The notes: generated by a model not told the origin, from the sequence alone. Positions 54,982 to 64,000 are shown, numbered from the stretch's first letter. The stretch is DNA of 64,000 bases from Lactococcus allomyrinae (GCF_003627095.1 NZ_CP032627.1:868001-932000); one strand, 5' to 3'. Translations and numbers: made by a program.

Positions 54982-56343
54982 TTATTCTAGATTACTTCCA
55001 TTACTTAAGAATACTTTTTTGAACCAATGAAATGATTTTTTAGGAATACGCTGTTGTGTTTCATAATCCACGTAAACAGCACCATAACGTTTCTCAGTCT
55101 GACCACTTGATGCAGGAATATCAATTAACCCCCAACCCAAATAGCCAAGAACTTCCACACCATCAATGAATATTGCATTACACATCGCTTGAAGATGTTT
55201 ACGATGATAGGAAATTCGCAAATCATCCTGAATTTCATTACTACCATCCCAAATTTCTTGCTGACCAATTCCATTTTCAATCGGAAAAACGGGCAGACCA
55301 AACTCATGATAAAGCTTACCAAGCATTCCTCTGAAGCCTTCAGGATCAATTGACCACCCCCACTCATTATGTACAAGTAGCGGATTGAGCCGCATTCCCT
55401 TGGTCAAATAACTATTGGGTGCATCCTCCTCTGACAATTGCGAAGCATCTAGTAAAACTGACCGATAATAAGAAAATGAAATAAAATCTGAAATTCCTCG
55501 GTTCAAAATCTCCTCATCCCCCGCTTGCCAATCCATATCAATCTCACGATTATTCACAAAAGTCAATACCTCTTTAGAATAATGACCAAAAGCATAAACA
55601 TCACAAAGATTACGATTATAAAACTCATCAAATTTCCGTACATATAAATTATCTTTTGCTGATATTGAAGCAGGATAAACCTCTGTCGCTGCTAGCATTC
55701 CACCAATTTTTGCCTCAAAATTTTCATGTAAAAATTGAGTTAATTCGCAATGCGCAAGCATAGTATGATGAAAAACAGTGTATACGTCAGAAAGTGTCGA
55801 TTCCTTTTTTAGGACCCCTGAATAATTCTCAAATCCATCGGCAAAATACAAATTATGCTCATTGAATACAATCCAATAATTCACACGCGGTGCAAAGCGA
55901 CGCATCATTTCCTGACCAAAGCGTACAAAAGCCTCCTTGACATGACGGCTAAGAAATCCATTGTATTTTTCTGCAAGCGCTAGGGGCATATCAAAATGAT
56001 ACAAACAAATCATTGGCTCAATGCCGCGCGCTAGCAAATCATCAATCAGCTGACTATAAAAAGCAATTCCTTCTTCATTGAATGCGCCATCCCCATCTGG
56101 AACAATACGCGACCAGGAAATCTGAAAACGATACATATTCATATTCATCGACTTCATTAAATCAAAATCTTGTGTGTAATCATGAAAATGGTCAACCGTT
56201 ACTTGCCAATCTTTGGCATTACGTCCTGCTTTATCTGTGTCATAAACAGACAAGCCTTTCCCACCTTCATTCCAGCCACCTTCTGTTTGCATTGATGACG
56301 TGGAATTCCCCCAGAAAAATCCCTTTGGCAGTTGTTTATTCAT
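54982..56343 (-). CDS. GH1 6-phospho-beta-glucosidase
   Basis: 453 residues. Acid/base Glu in VFNEHN, nucleophile Glu in PIENGIG, and the phosphate-binding pattern S-x-x-x-K-x-Y in SGQTEKRYGAVYVDY. It cleaves phosphorylated beta-glucosides made by a PTS. It lies directly after a PTS EIIC gene, which here is frameshifted. Confidence 0.93.
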   Translation of the reverse strand: MNKQLPKGFFWGNSTSSMQTEGGWNEGGKGLSVYDTDKAGRNAKDWQVTVDHFHDYTQDFDLMKSMNMNMYRFQISWSRIVPDGDGAFNEEGIAFYSQLIDDLLARGIEPMICLYHFDMPLALAEKYNGFLSRHVKEAFVRFGQEMMRRFAPRVNYWIVFNEHNLYFADGFENYSGVLKKESTLSDVYTVFHHTMLAHCELTQFLHENFEAKIGGMLAATEVYPASISAKDNLYVRKFDEFYNRNLCDVYAFGHYSKEVLTFVNNREIDMDWQAGDEEILNRGISDFISFSYYRSVLLDASQLSEEDAPNSYLTKGMRLNPLLVHNEWGWSIDPEGFRGMLGKLYHEFGLPVFPIENGIGQQEIWDGSNEIQDDLRISYHRKHLQAMCNAIFIDGVEVLGYLGWGLIDIPASSGQTEKRYGAVYVDYETQQRIPKKSFHWFKKVFLSNGSNLE

Positions 56344-56374
56344 TTCTTCACCTCGTTTATTTTAAATATTTATT

Positions 56375-56409
56375 AAGAAATTCCAAAGAAAAGATTCTTC
56401 GGAATTTTA
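56375..56409. other. Hairpin between EIIC and the GH1 gene
   Basis: AAATTCC and GGAATTT arms with inner AAGAA/TTCTT pairing make a partial hairpin that may modulate expression or processing in the operon. Confidence 0.35.
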
Positions 56410-56414
56410 TTTTT

Positions 56415-57822
56415 TTATTCAGCTACCATTTTTTCTTTCTCAATTTCGGCCTCTTCCTGCAAAAGTTGTTTATCATATCTATGTGCAAATGGTAAATAAA
56501 TCAAAGTTGATTCCACTAAAGCCACTGCTTGTAAAACAGCATATTGCCAACCACCAATTAAAAAACCTGAAATAATTGGGGGTGTTGTCCAAGGCGCAGC
56601 AACTCCATTCATCGGTGGAATAATTTTCATTGCAATAGCCGCATAAGCCGTCGCTCCTACAATAGCTAGTGTTAAAAAGAATGGAACAGCCAGTACTGGA
56701 TTAAGTACCAAAGGTAGTCCAAAAAGGAAAGGTTCATTAATGTTGAAACAAACCAGGTACTAACTCAACTTTACCAATTGATTTCATCTGTTGAGATTTA
56801 GCAAGAAAAATTGTGAAAATAATTAAACCAAAGGTTACACCGGAACCTGACATTTGAATAATATTATTATAAAATTCATTTGTCACAATGTGCCCACCAT
56901 TAGCTAAACTTAATTTTCCTGCTTGATGAAGTTCCGCATTTTGAAAAGTATTTGGTAGTAAGAAGGATGAACTAATCGCCCCCATAATAATTCCGCCATG
57001 CACTCCAAAAAACCAAAAGAAAGGGATAAGTAAAGCGATAAGTGTAATCCCCCAAAATGAATCTCCAAGTCCCTGTAATGGTAGCTGTAACCAGTGATAG
57101 ATTTCTTGCAACAAATCCGTATGTCCAACTTTGTCAAACAATCCATAAATTACTGTTGCACCAATGATAATTACTCCCGATGGAATCATTGATGTAAACT
57201 GATTTGCAACATTTGAAGGAACTTGCTCAGGCAAAGTAATCTTCCAGCCTGCTTTCATCATTGCGCTATAAGCCCAACCTGTCAAACAGCCAATAATTAT
57301 CGCAGCAATCATCCCTTGACCACCTTGCCAAGTCAAGTTCAGTACCCCTGTTACTGGACTATTAAGTACCGTTTGAATAGCTTCAGGCAATTTATGAATT
57401 GCTTCTGTTGCCTGCTCTCCCGTCAAATTCCCCGCTCCTGAAGCCATCACTGCTTTTAAAGGATTATCAATAGATAATGTTTGAACAATAAAGAATGCTG
57501 ACAGTGAAGTTAGACCTGCTTGCAAAGCAACATCCCCTAATCCTTCCTCACGTACATAACAATAGCCAATACCAACAGCTGCCCAAATCGCTAAAATACC
57601 AAATGACATATTGAACGCTTGACTAAAAATAGCCGACCAGCCATTATTTGACAACCAATTTGCAACAGCAGGGATTGGAACATTTGCCAAAATCAAGAAA
57701 ATCGACCCAACAATGATAAATGGCATCGCATATAGCATCCCATTTTTGAGCGCTGTCATGGCTTTCGTATTAACGAATTTCATGATAGGTGGCAATAACT
57801 TATCGTTTATGAACTTATTCAT
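56415..57822 (-). pseudogene. PTS beta-glucoside/cellobiose EIIC, frameshifted
   Basis: The N-terminal ~360 residues (MNKFINDKLLPPIMKFVNTK...) are a normal lactose/cellobiose-type EIIC. They end VELVPGLFQH and stop. The expected continuation NINEPFLFGLP is restored if one extra base near 56745 is removed, and then LVLNPVLAVPFFLTLAIVG to the stop at 56415 follows. A single-base insertion therefore breaks the sugar permease; mutation and sequencing error cannot be told apart. It is preceded by GGAGG, and control is by RpiR and probably CcpA. Confidence 0.88.
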
Positions 57823-57854
57823 AAATTAAATACCTCCATGTATTTGATAATAAA

Positions 57855-57892
57855 AAAATACCACATGTACTAACCGCATACAAGGGGTATTT
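57855..57892 (-). promoter_or_regulatory. Hairpin and overlapping promoter upstream of EIIC
   Basis: AAATACC (57856-57862) and GGTATTT (57886-57892) make a stem with minus-strand T7, probably the rpiR terminator. A promoter TTGTAT (57878-57883)-17-TATTTT (57855-57860) overlaps it and would serve EIIC and the GH1 gene. Confidence 0.5.
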
Positions 57893-57898
57893 AGGCTT

Positions 57899-57914
57899 TT
57901 GGCATCGGTTACAT
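57899..57914 (-). promoter_or_regulatory. Catabolite response element (cre)
   Basis: On the minus strand ATGTAACCGATGCCAA fits the cre consensus WTGNAANCGNWNNCWW at every defined position. It lies just upstream of the EIIC promoter, so CcpA control of the beta-glucoside operon is likely. Confidence 0.75.
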
Positions 57915-57921
57915 ATTTTTG

Positions 57922-58665
57922 TCACACCTTTTTACTTTCCGTAACTTTTGATACTAGTATTTCTATTAACGCAATAACAGGCAGAGATGATGTCAAATTT
58001 TCTATAGCATCATAGTTAGAAAATATCTCCTTAAATTCATAACTAAGAGTAATATTAGAAAACTTAGATAATGTACTATCATCATGATTTGTTATCACAA
58101 TTATTTTAATGTCTTTTGATTTTAACTCAATAATTGATTTAACTAATAAACTCGTTTCACCAGAAACAGACAAAATAACAACTAAACTATCTTCTCCAAC
58201 ACGTGCTCTAAGTGATTGGTGTAGATCAGTAATTGCGTGACTTTCCAAACCGCTATTTGAAAAATATCGTGCACCATATTCAGCCAAAGCACCTGAAGTT
58301 CCAACTCCAATAAAAATTATTCGTTTAGCATTTGAAATAAGTGCCACTGCATCCGATACTTTATATATGTATTCACTTTCAGACAGATTTCTTAAAAAAA
58401 ATTCAAATTGACGAATATTCTCATGGTATTGTGTAGAGACCTTAAGTTCTCTTACCGAATTTTTTAAATGATAACAAAATTCCTTCCAGCCACTGAAACC
58501 TAACTTTTTTGTCATTCTCATCACAGTTGCAGTAGAAACATGCACAACATCTGCCATTTCTCTTATGCTCATTGTACTAGCAATAGTCTCATTTTTAAGA
58601 ATATACTCAAAAATAGAGGATTCTAAATCATTAAGTGTTTGAACTTTTTCATAGTTATAATCCAT
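57922..58665 (-). CDS. RpiR/MurR-family transcriptional regulator
   Basis: 247 residues with an N-terminal HTH (MSIREMADVVHVSTATVMRM) and a C-terminal SIS domain (IIFIGVGTSGALAEYGARYF, VVILSVSGETSLLVKSI). It probably senses a phosphosugar and controls the adjacent EIIC-GH1 operon. Start ATG 58665 is better spaced from GGGGAG than ATG 58668. Confidence 0.88.
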   Translation of the reverse strand: MDYNYEKVQTLNDLESSIFEYILKNETIASTMSIREMADVVHVSTATVMRMTKKLGFSGWKEFCYHLKNSVRELKVSTQYHENIRQFEFFLRNLSESEYIYKVSDAVALISNAKRIIFIGVGTSGALAEYGARYFSNSGLESHAITDLHQSLRARVGEDSLVVILSVSGETSLLVKSIIELKSKDIKIIVITNHDDSTLSKFSNITLSYEFKEIFSNYDAIENLTSSLPVIALIEILVSKVTESKKV

Positions 58666-58792
58666 CATCTACTCCCCTTTATAATTAAAATTAATAAATA
58701 CTTTTATACTCAAAATAGCTTACAAGCCAAAGTGTAGAATAATTATAAATTTTTGTCAACCAAGCATCCAGAAATAAATTTAACTAAAAATT

Positions 58793-59017
58793 TTAGTGAT
58801 GATTCACTCTATGACAGATTTTATTAAGATTGAATCGTTTATCACTGAGTTTATGCTCAGAAACGCTCACACTTCCATCATAGATTTCTAAGTAATCCTC
58901 ATCAATTTCAAGAACAACATTATGACCATTGTAACGTATAGGAGCAGAGTATTTACACCCCTCAAAATTTGAAAACTTTACGCACCCGAGAATTAGGATA
59001 ATCGTAAATATAGGCAT
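58793..59017 (-). pseudogene. IS21/Mu-type transposase C-terminal fragment
   Basis: 74 residues containing FEGCKYSAPIRYNGHNVVLE and DEDYLEIYDG, a pattern of the C-terminal beta-rich part of IS21-family IstA/Mu-like transposases. The rest of the gene is absent. Assigned from pattern only. Confidence 0.45.
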
Positions 59018-59539
59018 TCAGAAGCTCCTAATCAAAGGGATAAAATAATATTCTATCTTCTCGCCAACGGAGTGTTCCAACAGTTTGTGATACTTCCTTA
59101 TGGTTCAAATCGTCCCTAACTCTCCGAATGACTTCTTGAAGCTCAAAGAGGTATCAAACCCATGATTAAAAAGCACTCAGGTGGTCATCTGTTTTTGCGA
59201 AAACTTCCACTTTACATCTAAATCAATAATGGCCACATATTTCTGTTTATCATACCCTCGGTAGAGCAGCACTTCTTTACCAATGACTTGTTTAGCCTTA
59301 TCAAAAATATCCTTCGTGCGATAGCCTGAGGCTAAAAGACCATTATTGCCTAGAGAAAAAAAGAAATTAAGATTAACAATTAATGGGAAAACACGAATAA
59401 ATCTAAAAAGGAATATTCCCGCTTAACCAACTCCCCTTTGTCATACTGTTGCTGGCAATTTATAAGGCGGAATAAATTGCCAGCAAAGCATATTACAATA
59501 TTATTGAAAAATAAAGAAGAGACTCAAACCTCTTTTTTA
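59018..59539 (-). pseudogene. Degenerate coding remnants
   Basis: Open stretches interrupted by frameshifts include KQVIGKEVLLYRGYDKQKYV (about 59170-59350) and LQEVIRRVRDDLNHKEVSQT (about 59030-59150). They look like pieces of one old mobile-element gene but match no family I recognise. A weak hairpin (59509-59537) follows the fusion regulator. Confidence 0.35.
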
Positions 59540-60127
59540 TTAAATTAGATTGCGTCTCACTCTTGGGATAAAACTTCTGATCCGTTCTTCATTGAAACCA
59601 ACTTGTATTTGTTTTTCATCGTGTATTATTGGAGTCTTGAGTAACGTCGGATATTCTTGGATATAATCTGTAAGCTCACGGATTGTTAATTCATTAAAAT
59701 CCATCTTTCGCTTTAACTTCTGATAAGCAGAACTTCTCTCTCCAATAAGTGCTTTAGTTCCATTCTCAGTCAACTGGAGCAATCGTACAAATTCTATTTT
59801 AGTGAGTGGTTTACTCAAAAGATCAATTTCTTTAAAGCGAATTCCATGATTTTCTAGCCATCTTTTCGCTTTTTTAGAAGAGGGGCAAGATTTTCTTGTG
59901 TACAATATAATCTCATTATCTCTAGTTTTAGTACGCCCTAATAAATAATCTTCCGTACTATCTAAAAGTTCCGCAAGTTTACTTATTATTTTCATTTTGG
60001 GTTTAGCTTTTCCTTTTTCCCAAGCTGAAACTGCACCATGTCTTTTATTTAAAGCTCTCGCTATATCAATTTGTCTCAAATTTTTTTCAATTCTTAGTGT
60101 TTTTAATCGTTCCGCAAATTCTAACAT
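59540..60127 (-). CDS. Xre HTH - Spx/ArsC-like fusion regulator
   Basis: The 195-residue protein joins an Xre HTH (about 5-60, IEKNLRQIDIARALNKRHGA) to a full Spx-like domain (about 72-195). The Spx part retains ILYTRKSCPSSKKAKRWL, LTENGTKALIGERSSAYQKL, LLKTPIIHDEKQIQVGF and the C-terminal EERIRSFIPR. Only the first Cys (Cys81) of the Spx CxxC redox switch is present; the second is Ser84. The residue matching Spx Arg92 is Thr165. Spx normally binds RNA polymerase alpha-CTD without own DNA specificity, so the added HTH could give it a specific promoter. It lies next to the second WxL locus. Confidence 0.85.
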   Translation of the reverse strand: MLEFAERLKTLRIEKNLRQIDIARALNKRHGAVSAWEKGKAKPKMKIISKLAELLDSTEDYLLGRTKTRDNEIILYTRKSCPSSKKAKRWLENHGIRFKEIDLLSKPLTKIEFVRLLQLTENGTKALIGERSSAYQKLKRKMDFNELTIRELTDYIQEYPTLLKTPIIHDEKQIQVGFNEERIRSFIPRVRRNLI

Positions 60128-60156
60128 TGTTTCATTCCTATGACTTCATCTCTGAA

Positions 60157-60184
60157 AAAGAGACTATATAAATATAGTCCCTTT
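60157..60184 (-). terminator. Terminator of the lectin-WxL gene
   Basis: AAAGAGACTATAT and ATATAGTCCCTTT with a 2-nt loop and one G-U pair; the minus-strand T-run TTTTTC follows. Confidence 0.75.
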
Positions 60185-60193
60185 CCTATTCTA

Positions 60194-63100
60194 TTATGGA
60201 GCATCTAAAATTGTCCAAGTCACTGCCCCCTTAAAAGTGATTGCACTTCCTTGCCAAGTAGAAACTTGTTGCCTAGGATTAACATTCAAATATAACCCTG
60301 CACCAGTTGTACTATTAGCATTCAGCACATTCACTAAACTATTTTCTCCAACCGTTTGATTGTAAACAGTTGGGGCTGATGTACCTGTCAAAACAGTATC
60401 GGTTCCTAAATTATCTATGAAATGCAAAGCACCATCAAGATTTAAACTAGGAATAATCAATCCTGTTGTTGTATTATATGCAGTAAGTGCTGCAGTCTGT
60501 TGAACCGTCATACTCCAAGAGGATGGAGCAGAACGTTCGTCATAAACTGAAACATCACTACTTAGTGCTCCTCTAGAATCTACACTTTCTCCCGAAATTT
60601 CATGTGAACCAAAAGAAATTGTTTCAGGAACTTCCAAAGATAAAGTGCCAGAATAACTCATATTAATAGTATAAATATTCTTACTATCCGAAGACAAAAT
60701 ATAAGGCGTATGAGCAATTAAATCAGTTAACTTTGTTACTGCTGTCGCATTATTCTGTATTCCAGTAGTATCTATCGTATCATCATGTGGACCTACCAAA
60801 TCAGTAACATACCAATTATTGTAAAGGGCACTTGTTGTATCAAGGACACCTCCACCTGTTGTTAATGTAGCTATTGCATTTGAAATGTCCGAATTGGAAA
60901 TAGGAGACCCTACTAAACCTTGAGATAATTGAAAGCTTTGTTCTTCTGGTATTGTAATACCTTCTGGAATATCTCCTTCACTTAATTTCATCTGAATCAT
61001 CGCTTTTGACGGCAATGCTTTCAAAGTAATTGTGAAGCTATTTGTACTTTGTGAGACGTCTTTAAAATATGGATTATTTTCCAAGGCAGAATGTAATATA
61101 GAGTCGTTTGAGGTATCATCACTCGTATAGATCGTACCATCTGGTCCAGTTATCGTATCAATCGCATATCCTTCTGGAATACTCGGTCTGGGATCGAAAT
61201 CTAAAACTCCACCTGTCTTCCCACTTAAAGTGAGCGCCTCTGGTAACGCAGAGGCAAGACCTAAAGTTCCTTGTGCATCACTTGTGACCGCTTCTGGATT
61301 TCCCTGAGCATCTAGTACAGGATTACCCGAATGGTCTGTTCCTGGTGTTCCAACTGCATATTTAAAGTTAACTGTACCTGATTGCGGCATGGCACCAACC
61401 TGATAAGTAAAGTGTAAATCGGCATCAGCAACATTAAGTTCTTGATTCTTATACACATACGACATATAAGGCCACTTATCAAAAACATGCGAAATAGTAA
61501 TTTGTCCACCAGACACTGAATAATTACCATCAGGATAAGCAACTAAAATGGACCTTACTTGATATCCTGCACCTATAGGCGTATAAGATAACCCTGGATC
61601 CACTAAGGGTTGACCTGTTACTCCTTGTTGAGTCACTACTGTTGTTGGTAAAGATGGAGGCGCCAGCCCTGGTTCATTCCCTATCCCTGGAGTGTTAGAA
61701 TCATACGCATATTTAAAATCTACATAGTGATTTTTCGGTTGAAAAATGATAGTGAACTGATTTGTACACCCAGAAGGAACCACATCTGTAGCCAATGTCA
61801 AAGGATTAGCGTTTAGAGCTGCATTCAGTGTAGCCGTAACACTTCCGTATGTTGAGATCAAATATGACTTATCATCTGGACCAACAACTCCATAAACACT
61901 GTAACCATCAGGAATATTAAGAGTGGGAGCAGAAACGCTCGTTCCAATTGAACCCAATATTGAAGGAATAGCAGTTAAGGTTGGTGCCTTACCAGGGGAA
62001 GTGGGTGTAAGAGAGGGAGTCGCATAGACAATTCCTGTACCTGTACTAGTACTAATAGCTGTTGTACCTGGAGTTCCTCCAAGATATACTGATATAAATG
62101 AAGCTGAAACTGTCGAAGGCTGATAATAAACATTTATCGTATTATTCACTGGGGTTATTAGCCCCGTACTAGTGTATGAATCATTATTAGAAACTAGTAC
62201 TGTTCCTACTTGTGAAGTCGACGTTGTGTTTACCGTACTGCCTGTAGAAACTCCAGAAAATGTATAACCTGAACTACTTAAATCTGGGGCTCTATAGTCA
62301 TAATCATCAGAGGCTATTGCTGAACTCGTTGGACTTACAACACCAATTTTATCTCCAACATTTGCTTTAATTGTAGTATAAGGTGCTGATTGAATGACTT
62401 GACCAGTAACTGAATTGATATAATTTACTCTAATTGGTTGAGTTGCTTTAGTTGACTTCAGATATCCAGAAGAAGTTAAATAGCTCATCTTGGACCAATG
62501 TCCTCCAGTAGAACCAACTACACCAATAGATAACATCTGGTTAAGCTCGCAATCATCAAAAATTTGTCCCGTTTGCCCTGTGATATTTCCACTCGCATCA
62601 GCACCCGAACCATAGGTCATTGTTAATCTCCCTGACACTCTTCCGTTTGCTCCAACACCACTAGTTGGATTCCATTTGAGTTGAACATAGTCAGTATAAA
62701 CATTCCTCCAGTTTAGTATTGAACCCGCCTGCCAATTCGCACCATTTACAGAAGCTGAAGCACTACTAGGAGCTGGAAGTAAAGTACCTCCCGAAGATGT
62801 TTCTCGGATTGCAATCATATTAGAGACATTGGGCAGTAATATACCATCAACTCCCCGTCCCACATCAGGGTCGTTATAATCAGAATTGTAATAGAAATCT
62901 CGTCCAGCAAAAATACTCTCTGGAAGCCCTGCGACTCCAAGACCTCCTCCAGTTTGTCCCCCGACTATATTCTGTGCATTTATTTTAGACAAAACAAAGC
63001 CCAAACTATCTCCAGCTGCATAATCATACGCCCAGTCAAGATCAACTTTGAACGCCCCCGTTAATATCAGACTTTGGCTGAAATCTACTCCATAATTGAA

Positions 63101-63409
63101 GATAGCTCCACCAGCTTGGCTAGCCTTGTCATTGATAATATTTAGCGCCCCAGCTGACCAAGATGGAGATGCTCCACCACGTCCGAAACTTGTCCAATTC
63201 CCTGCAACATCCATATCTGTTCTCGTAAATTCATGGTTCCCTGTGTCAACATTTGAATTTGGTAAAAGTGTTGTAGGAGTACCCGTCGCAGCTTTAACTG
63301 AGTAACTGCTAAAAATTAAACTTAGAGCAGGAGATAAAAAACCACCTACAAGAATAGTAAGCACACTAATGACTGTTATCTTTTTGAGTAAGTCTTTAAA
63401 TTTTATCAT
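60194..63409 (-). CDS. Lectin-like WxL surface protein with MucBP-type domains
   Basis: 1071 residues: a signal peptide (about 1-41), an L-type lectin-like domain (about 50-315; SLGFVLSKINAQNIVGGQTG, FAGRDFYYNSDYN), several MucBP-like modules (starting VNYINSVTGQVIQSAPY and repeated FKYA..TPG starts) and a C-terminal WxL domain (about 940-1071) with ISFGSHEIS, SSWSMTVQQT and AVTWTILDAP. The lectin and MucBP modules suggest a glycan/mucin adhesin held on the wall by WxL. Both WxL motifs are altered (W-S-M and W-T-I). AGGAGAA precedes the ATG. Confidence 0.83.
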   Translation of the reverse strand: MIKFKDLLKKITVISVLTILVGGFLSPALSLIFSSYSVKAATGTPTTLLPNSNVDTGNHEFTRTDMDVAGNWTSFGRGGASPSWSAGALNIINDKASQAGGAIFNYGVDFSQSLILTGAFKVDLDWAYDYAAGDSLGFVLSKINAQNIVGGQTGGGLGVAGLPESIFAGRDFYYNSDYNDPDVGRGVDGILLPNVSNMIAIRETSSGGTLLPAPSSASASVNGANWQAGSILNWRNVYTDYVQLKWNPTSGVGANGRVSGRLTMTYGSGADASGNITGQTGQIFDDCELNQMLSIGVVGSTGGHWSKMSYLTSSGYLKSTKATQPIRVNYINSVTGQVIQSAPYTTIKANVGDKIGVVSPTSSAIASDDYDYRAPDLSSSGYTFSGVSTGSTVNTTSTSQVGTVLVSNNDSYTSTGLITPVNNTINVYYQPSTVSASFISVYLGGTPGTTAISTSTGTGIVYATPSLTPTSPGKAPTLTAIPSILGSIGTSVSAPTLNIPDGYSVYGVVGPDDKSYLISTYGSVTATLNAALNANPLTLATDVVPSGCTNQFTIIFQPKNHYVDFKYAYDSNTPGIGNEPGLAPPSLPTTVVTQQGVTGQPLVDPGLSYTPIGAGYQVRSILVAYPDGNYSVSGGQITISHVFDKWPYMSYVYKNQELNVADADLHFTYQVGAMPQSGTVNFKYAVGTPGTDHSGNPVLDAQGNPEAVTSDAQGTLGLASALPEALTLSGKTGGVLDFDPRPSIPEGYAIDTITGPDGTIYTSDDTSNDSILHSALENNPYFKDVSQSTNSFTITLKALPSKAMIQMKLSEGDIPEGITIPEEQSFQLSQGLVGSPISNSDISNAIATLTTGGGVLDTTSALYNNWYVTDLVGPHDDTIDTTGIQNNATAVTKLTDLIAHTPYILSSDSKNIYTINMSYSGTLSLEVPETISFGSHEISGESVDSRGALSSDVSVYDERSAPSSWSMTVQQTAALTAYNTTTGLIIPSLNLDGALHFIDNLGTDTVLTGTSAPTVYNQTVGENSLVNVLNANSTTGAGLYLNVNPRQQVSTWQGSAITFKGAVTWTILDAP

Positions 63410-63430
63410 TATCTTTTCTCCTCAAAAAGT

Positions 63431-63464
63431 AGTACTTCCTTCTTTAGATTTAAAAGGAAGTACT
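63431..63464 (-). other. Hairpin between two WxL genes (partial terminator)
   Basis: AGTACTTCCTT and AAGGAAGTACT form an 11-bp stem between the partial WxL gene and the lectin-WxL gene, with TTTTT nearby on the minus strand. It could let only part of the transcripts through. Confidence 0.55.
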
Positions 63465-63477
63465 GTACTCTTATAAA

Positions 63478-64000
63478 TTAAATAGCGTTTGTCATTGTCC
63501 ATGTCACTGTTGCTGAATGAGCACCTGCTGTTTGTGAAGCTACTGGAACATAAAGCGATACTCCGCTAAATGCATCTACATAATGACCATCAAGGGCGCC
63601 CGTACTTGTGATAATTGTTTCAGGAGTGCCATCTTCTCCGAGTGTGGTATCTCCAGATGCTGTAACGCCTGTAGTACCTGTCACACCAGCACCTGATGTA
63701 TTCATTAATTCACCTCCACCATAAGTAACGGTTGCACCATCCATACCAAAAGGTGTAGTGACTGCTGCTGTAATTTCATAATTAACTGCTGGTGAAGTAC
63801 CATCAAGGTCATGCCAAGCAAGAATTGGAGTACCTGCATCTCCAGTTGTTCCTGCTGTCACTCCTCCTGTAAATGTAGTCGTTGCACCATCTAATGTGTG
63901 ACTTCCAAAATCAATTGCTGAAGCAAAGTCTACAGCTAAGGCACCTGGTTGTGAAGGGATAACTGTAGGTGGTTCTGATGGGTCTGTTGGATTTTCTACG
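63478..64000 (-). CDS. WxL domain protein (5' end beyond window)
   Basis: The C-terminal ~174 residues of a WxL protein; the gene continues past 64000, so the start and signal peptide are not seen. A proline-rich stretch (PTDPSEPPTVIPSQPG) precedes FASAIDFGSH. Motif II is VTWTMTNAI, and motif I is degraded: the Trp is replaced by Tyr in NYEITAAV. It forms a second WxL locus with the lectin protein. Confidence 0.85.
   Translation of the reverse strand, partial: VENPTDPSEPPTVIPSQPGALAVDFASAIDFGSHTLDGATTTFTGGVTAGTTGDAGTPILAWHDLDGTSPAVNYEITAAVTTPFGMDGATVTYGGGELMNTSGAGVTGTTGVTASGDTTLGEDGTPETIITSTGALDGHYVDAFSGVSLYVPVASQTAGAHSATVTWTMTNAI

Overview
The window is low-GC Firmicute DNA and almost certainly comes from Lactococcus. 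Supporting signs are a streptococcal-type murI-rdgB-phosphodiesterase-CBS-xerD-like-scpA-scpB-rluB gene order, a LexA-like regulator of the HdiR type, a dltXABCD operon, an FMN riboswitch in front of ribU, a streptococcal MET-box in front of metE, and CodY-like boxes in front of ilvE and gltB. Nearly every gene lies on the minus strand; only a TetR-like regulator, an MscS channel and a candidate small RNA are on the plus strand. No rRNA, tRNA or CRISPR array was seen.

Layout. 1-7.2 kb: tpiA, a type II P-type ATPase, and metE-metF. 7.2-11.7 kb: the D-alanylation operon dltXABCD, including a 42-residue dltX. 11.9-12.4 kb: a tandem-HTH regulator. 12.5-22.6 kb: a cell-surface (csc-type, WxL) operon reading from a small LPxTG protein through four ~250-280 aa WxL proteins and a 1622 aa beta-helix-like WxL protein to a DUF916/DUF3324 membrane anchor. 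23-25.1 kb: a TetR-like regulator and rplJ-rplL with an L10 leader. 25.2-31 kb: hdiR, a heterodimeric ABC exporter, and ribU with its FMN riboswitch. 31-36.6 kb: the rluB-scpB-scpA-xerD-like-CBS-phosphodiesterase-rdgB-murI operon and yneF. 36.7-37.7 kb: a paralogue of the tandem-HTH regulator coupled to a 39 aa small ORF, next to a candidate small RNA. 37.7-49.6 kb: lysA, gltBD (gltB frameshifted), ilvE, an MscS channel, rnhB and rbgA. 49.7-54.9 kb: remains of an integrated element (decayed integrase, Xis-like protein, truncated Rep, a possible small hydrophobic toxin, an intact HipBA-like pair, decayed membrane genes). 55-58.7 kb: a beta-glucoside cluster (GH1 enzyme, frameshifted PTS EIIC, RpiR regulator) with a perfect cre site. 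58.8-59.5 kb: transposase and other remnants. 59.5-64 kb: an Xre-Spx fusion regulator and a second WxL locus with a lectin-like 1071 aa protein, running off the window end.

How the genes work together. metE and metF make methionine under a MET-box. ilvE and gltBD handle amino-group transfer and carry CodY-like boxes. dlt and the csc/WxL operon modify or decorate the cell envelope. hdiR sits between two matching operator-like dyads. The most unusual items are the one-chain Xre-Spx regulator, the palindromic word TCTGTCAG-YR-CTGACAGA scattered through core genes but not seen in the csc operon, the paired tandem-HTH regulators with a coupled mini-ORF, and the candidate small RNA beside lysA.
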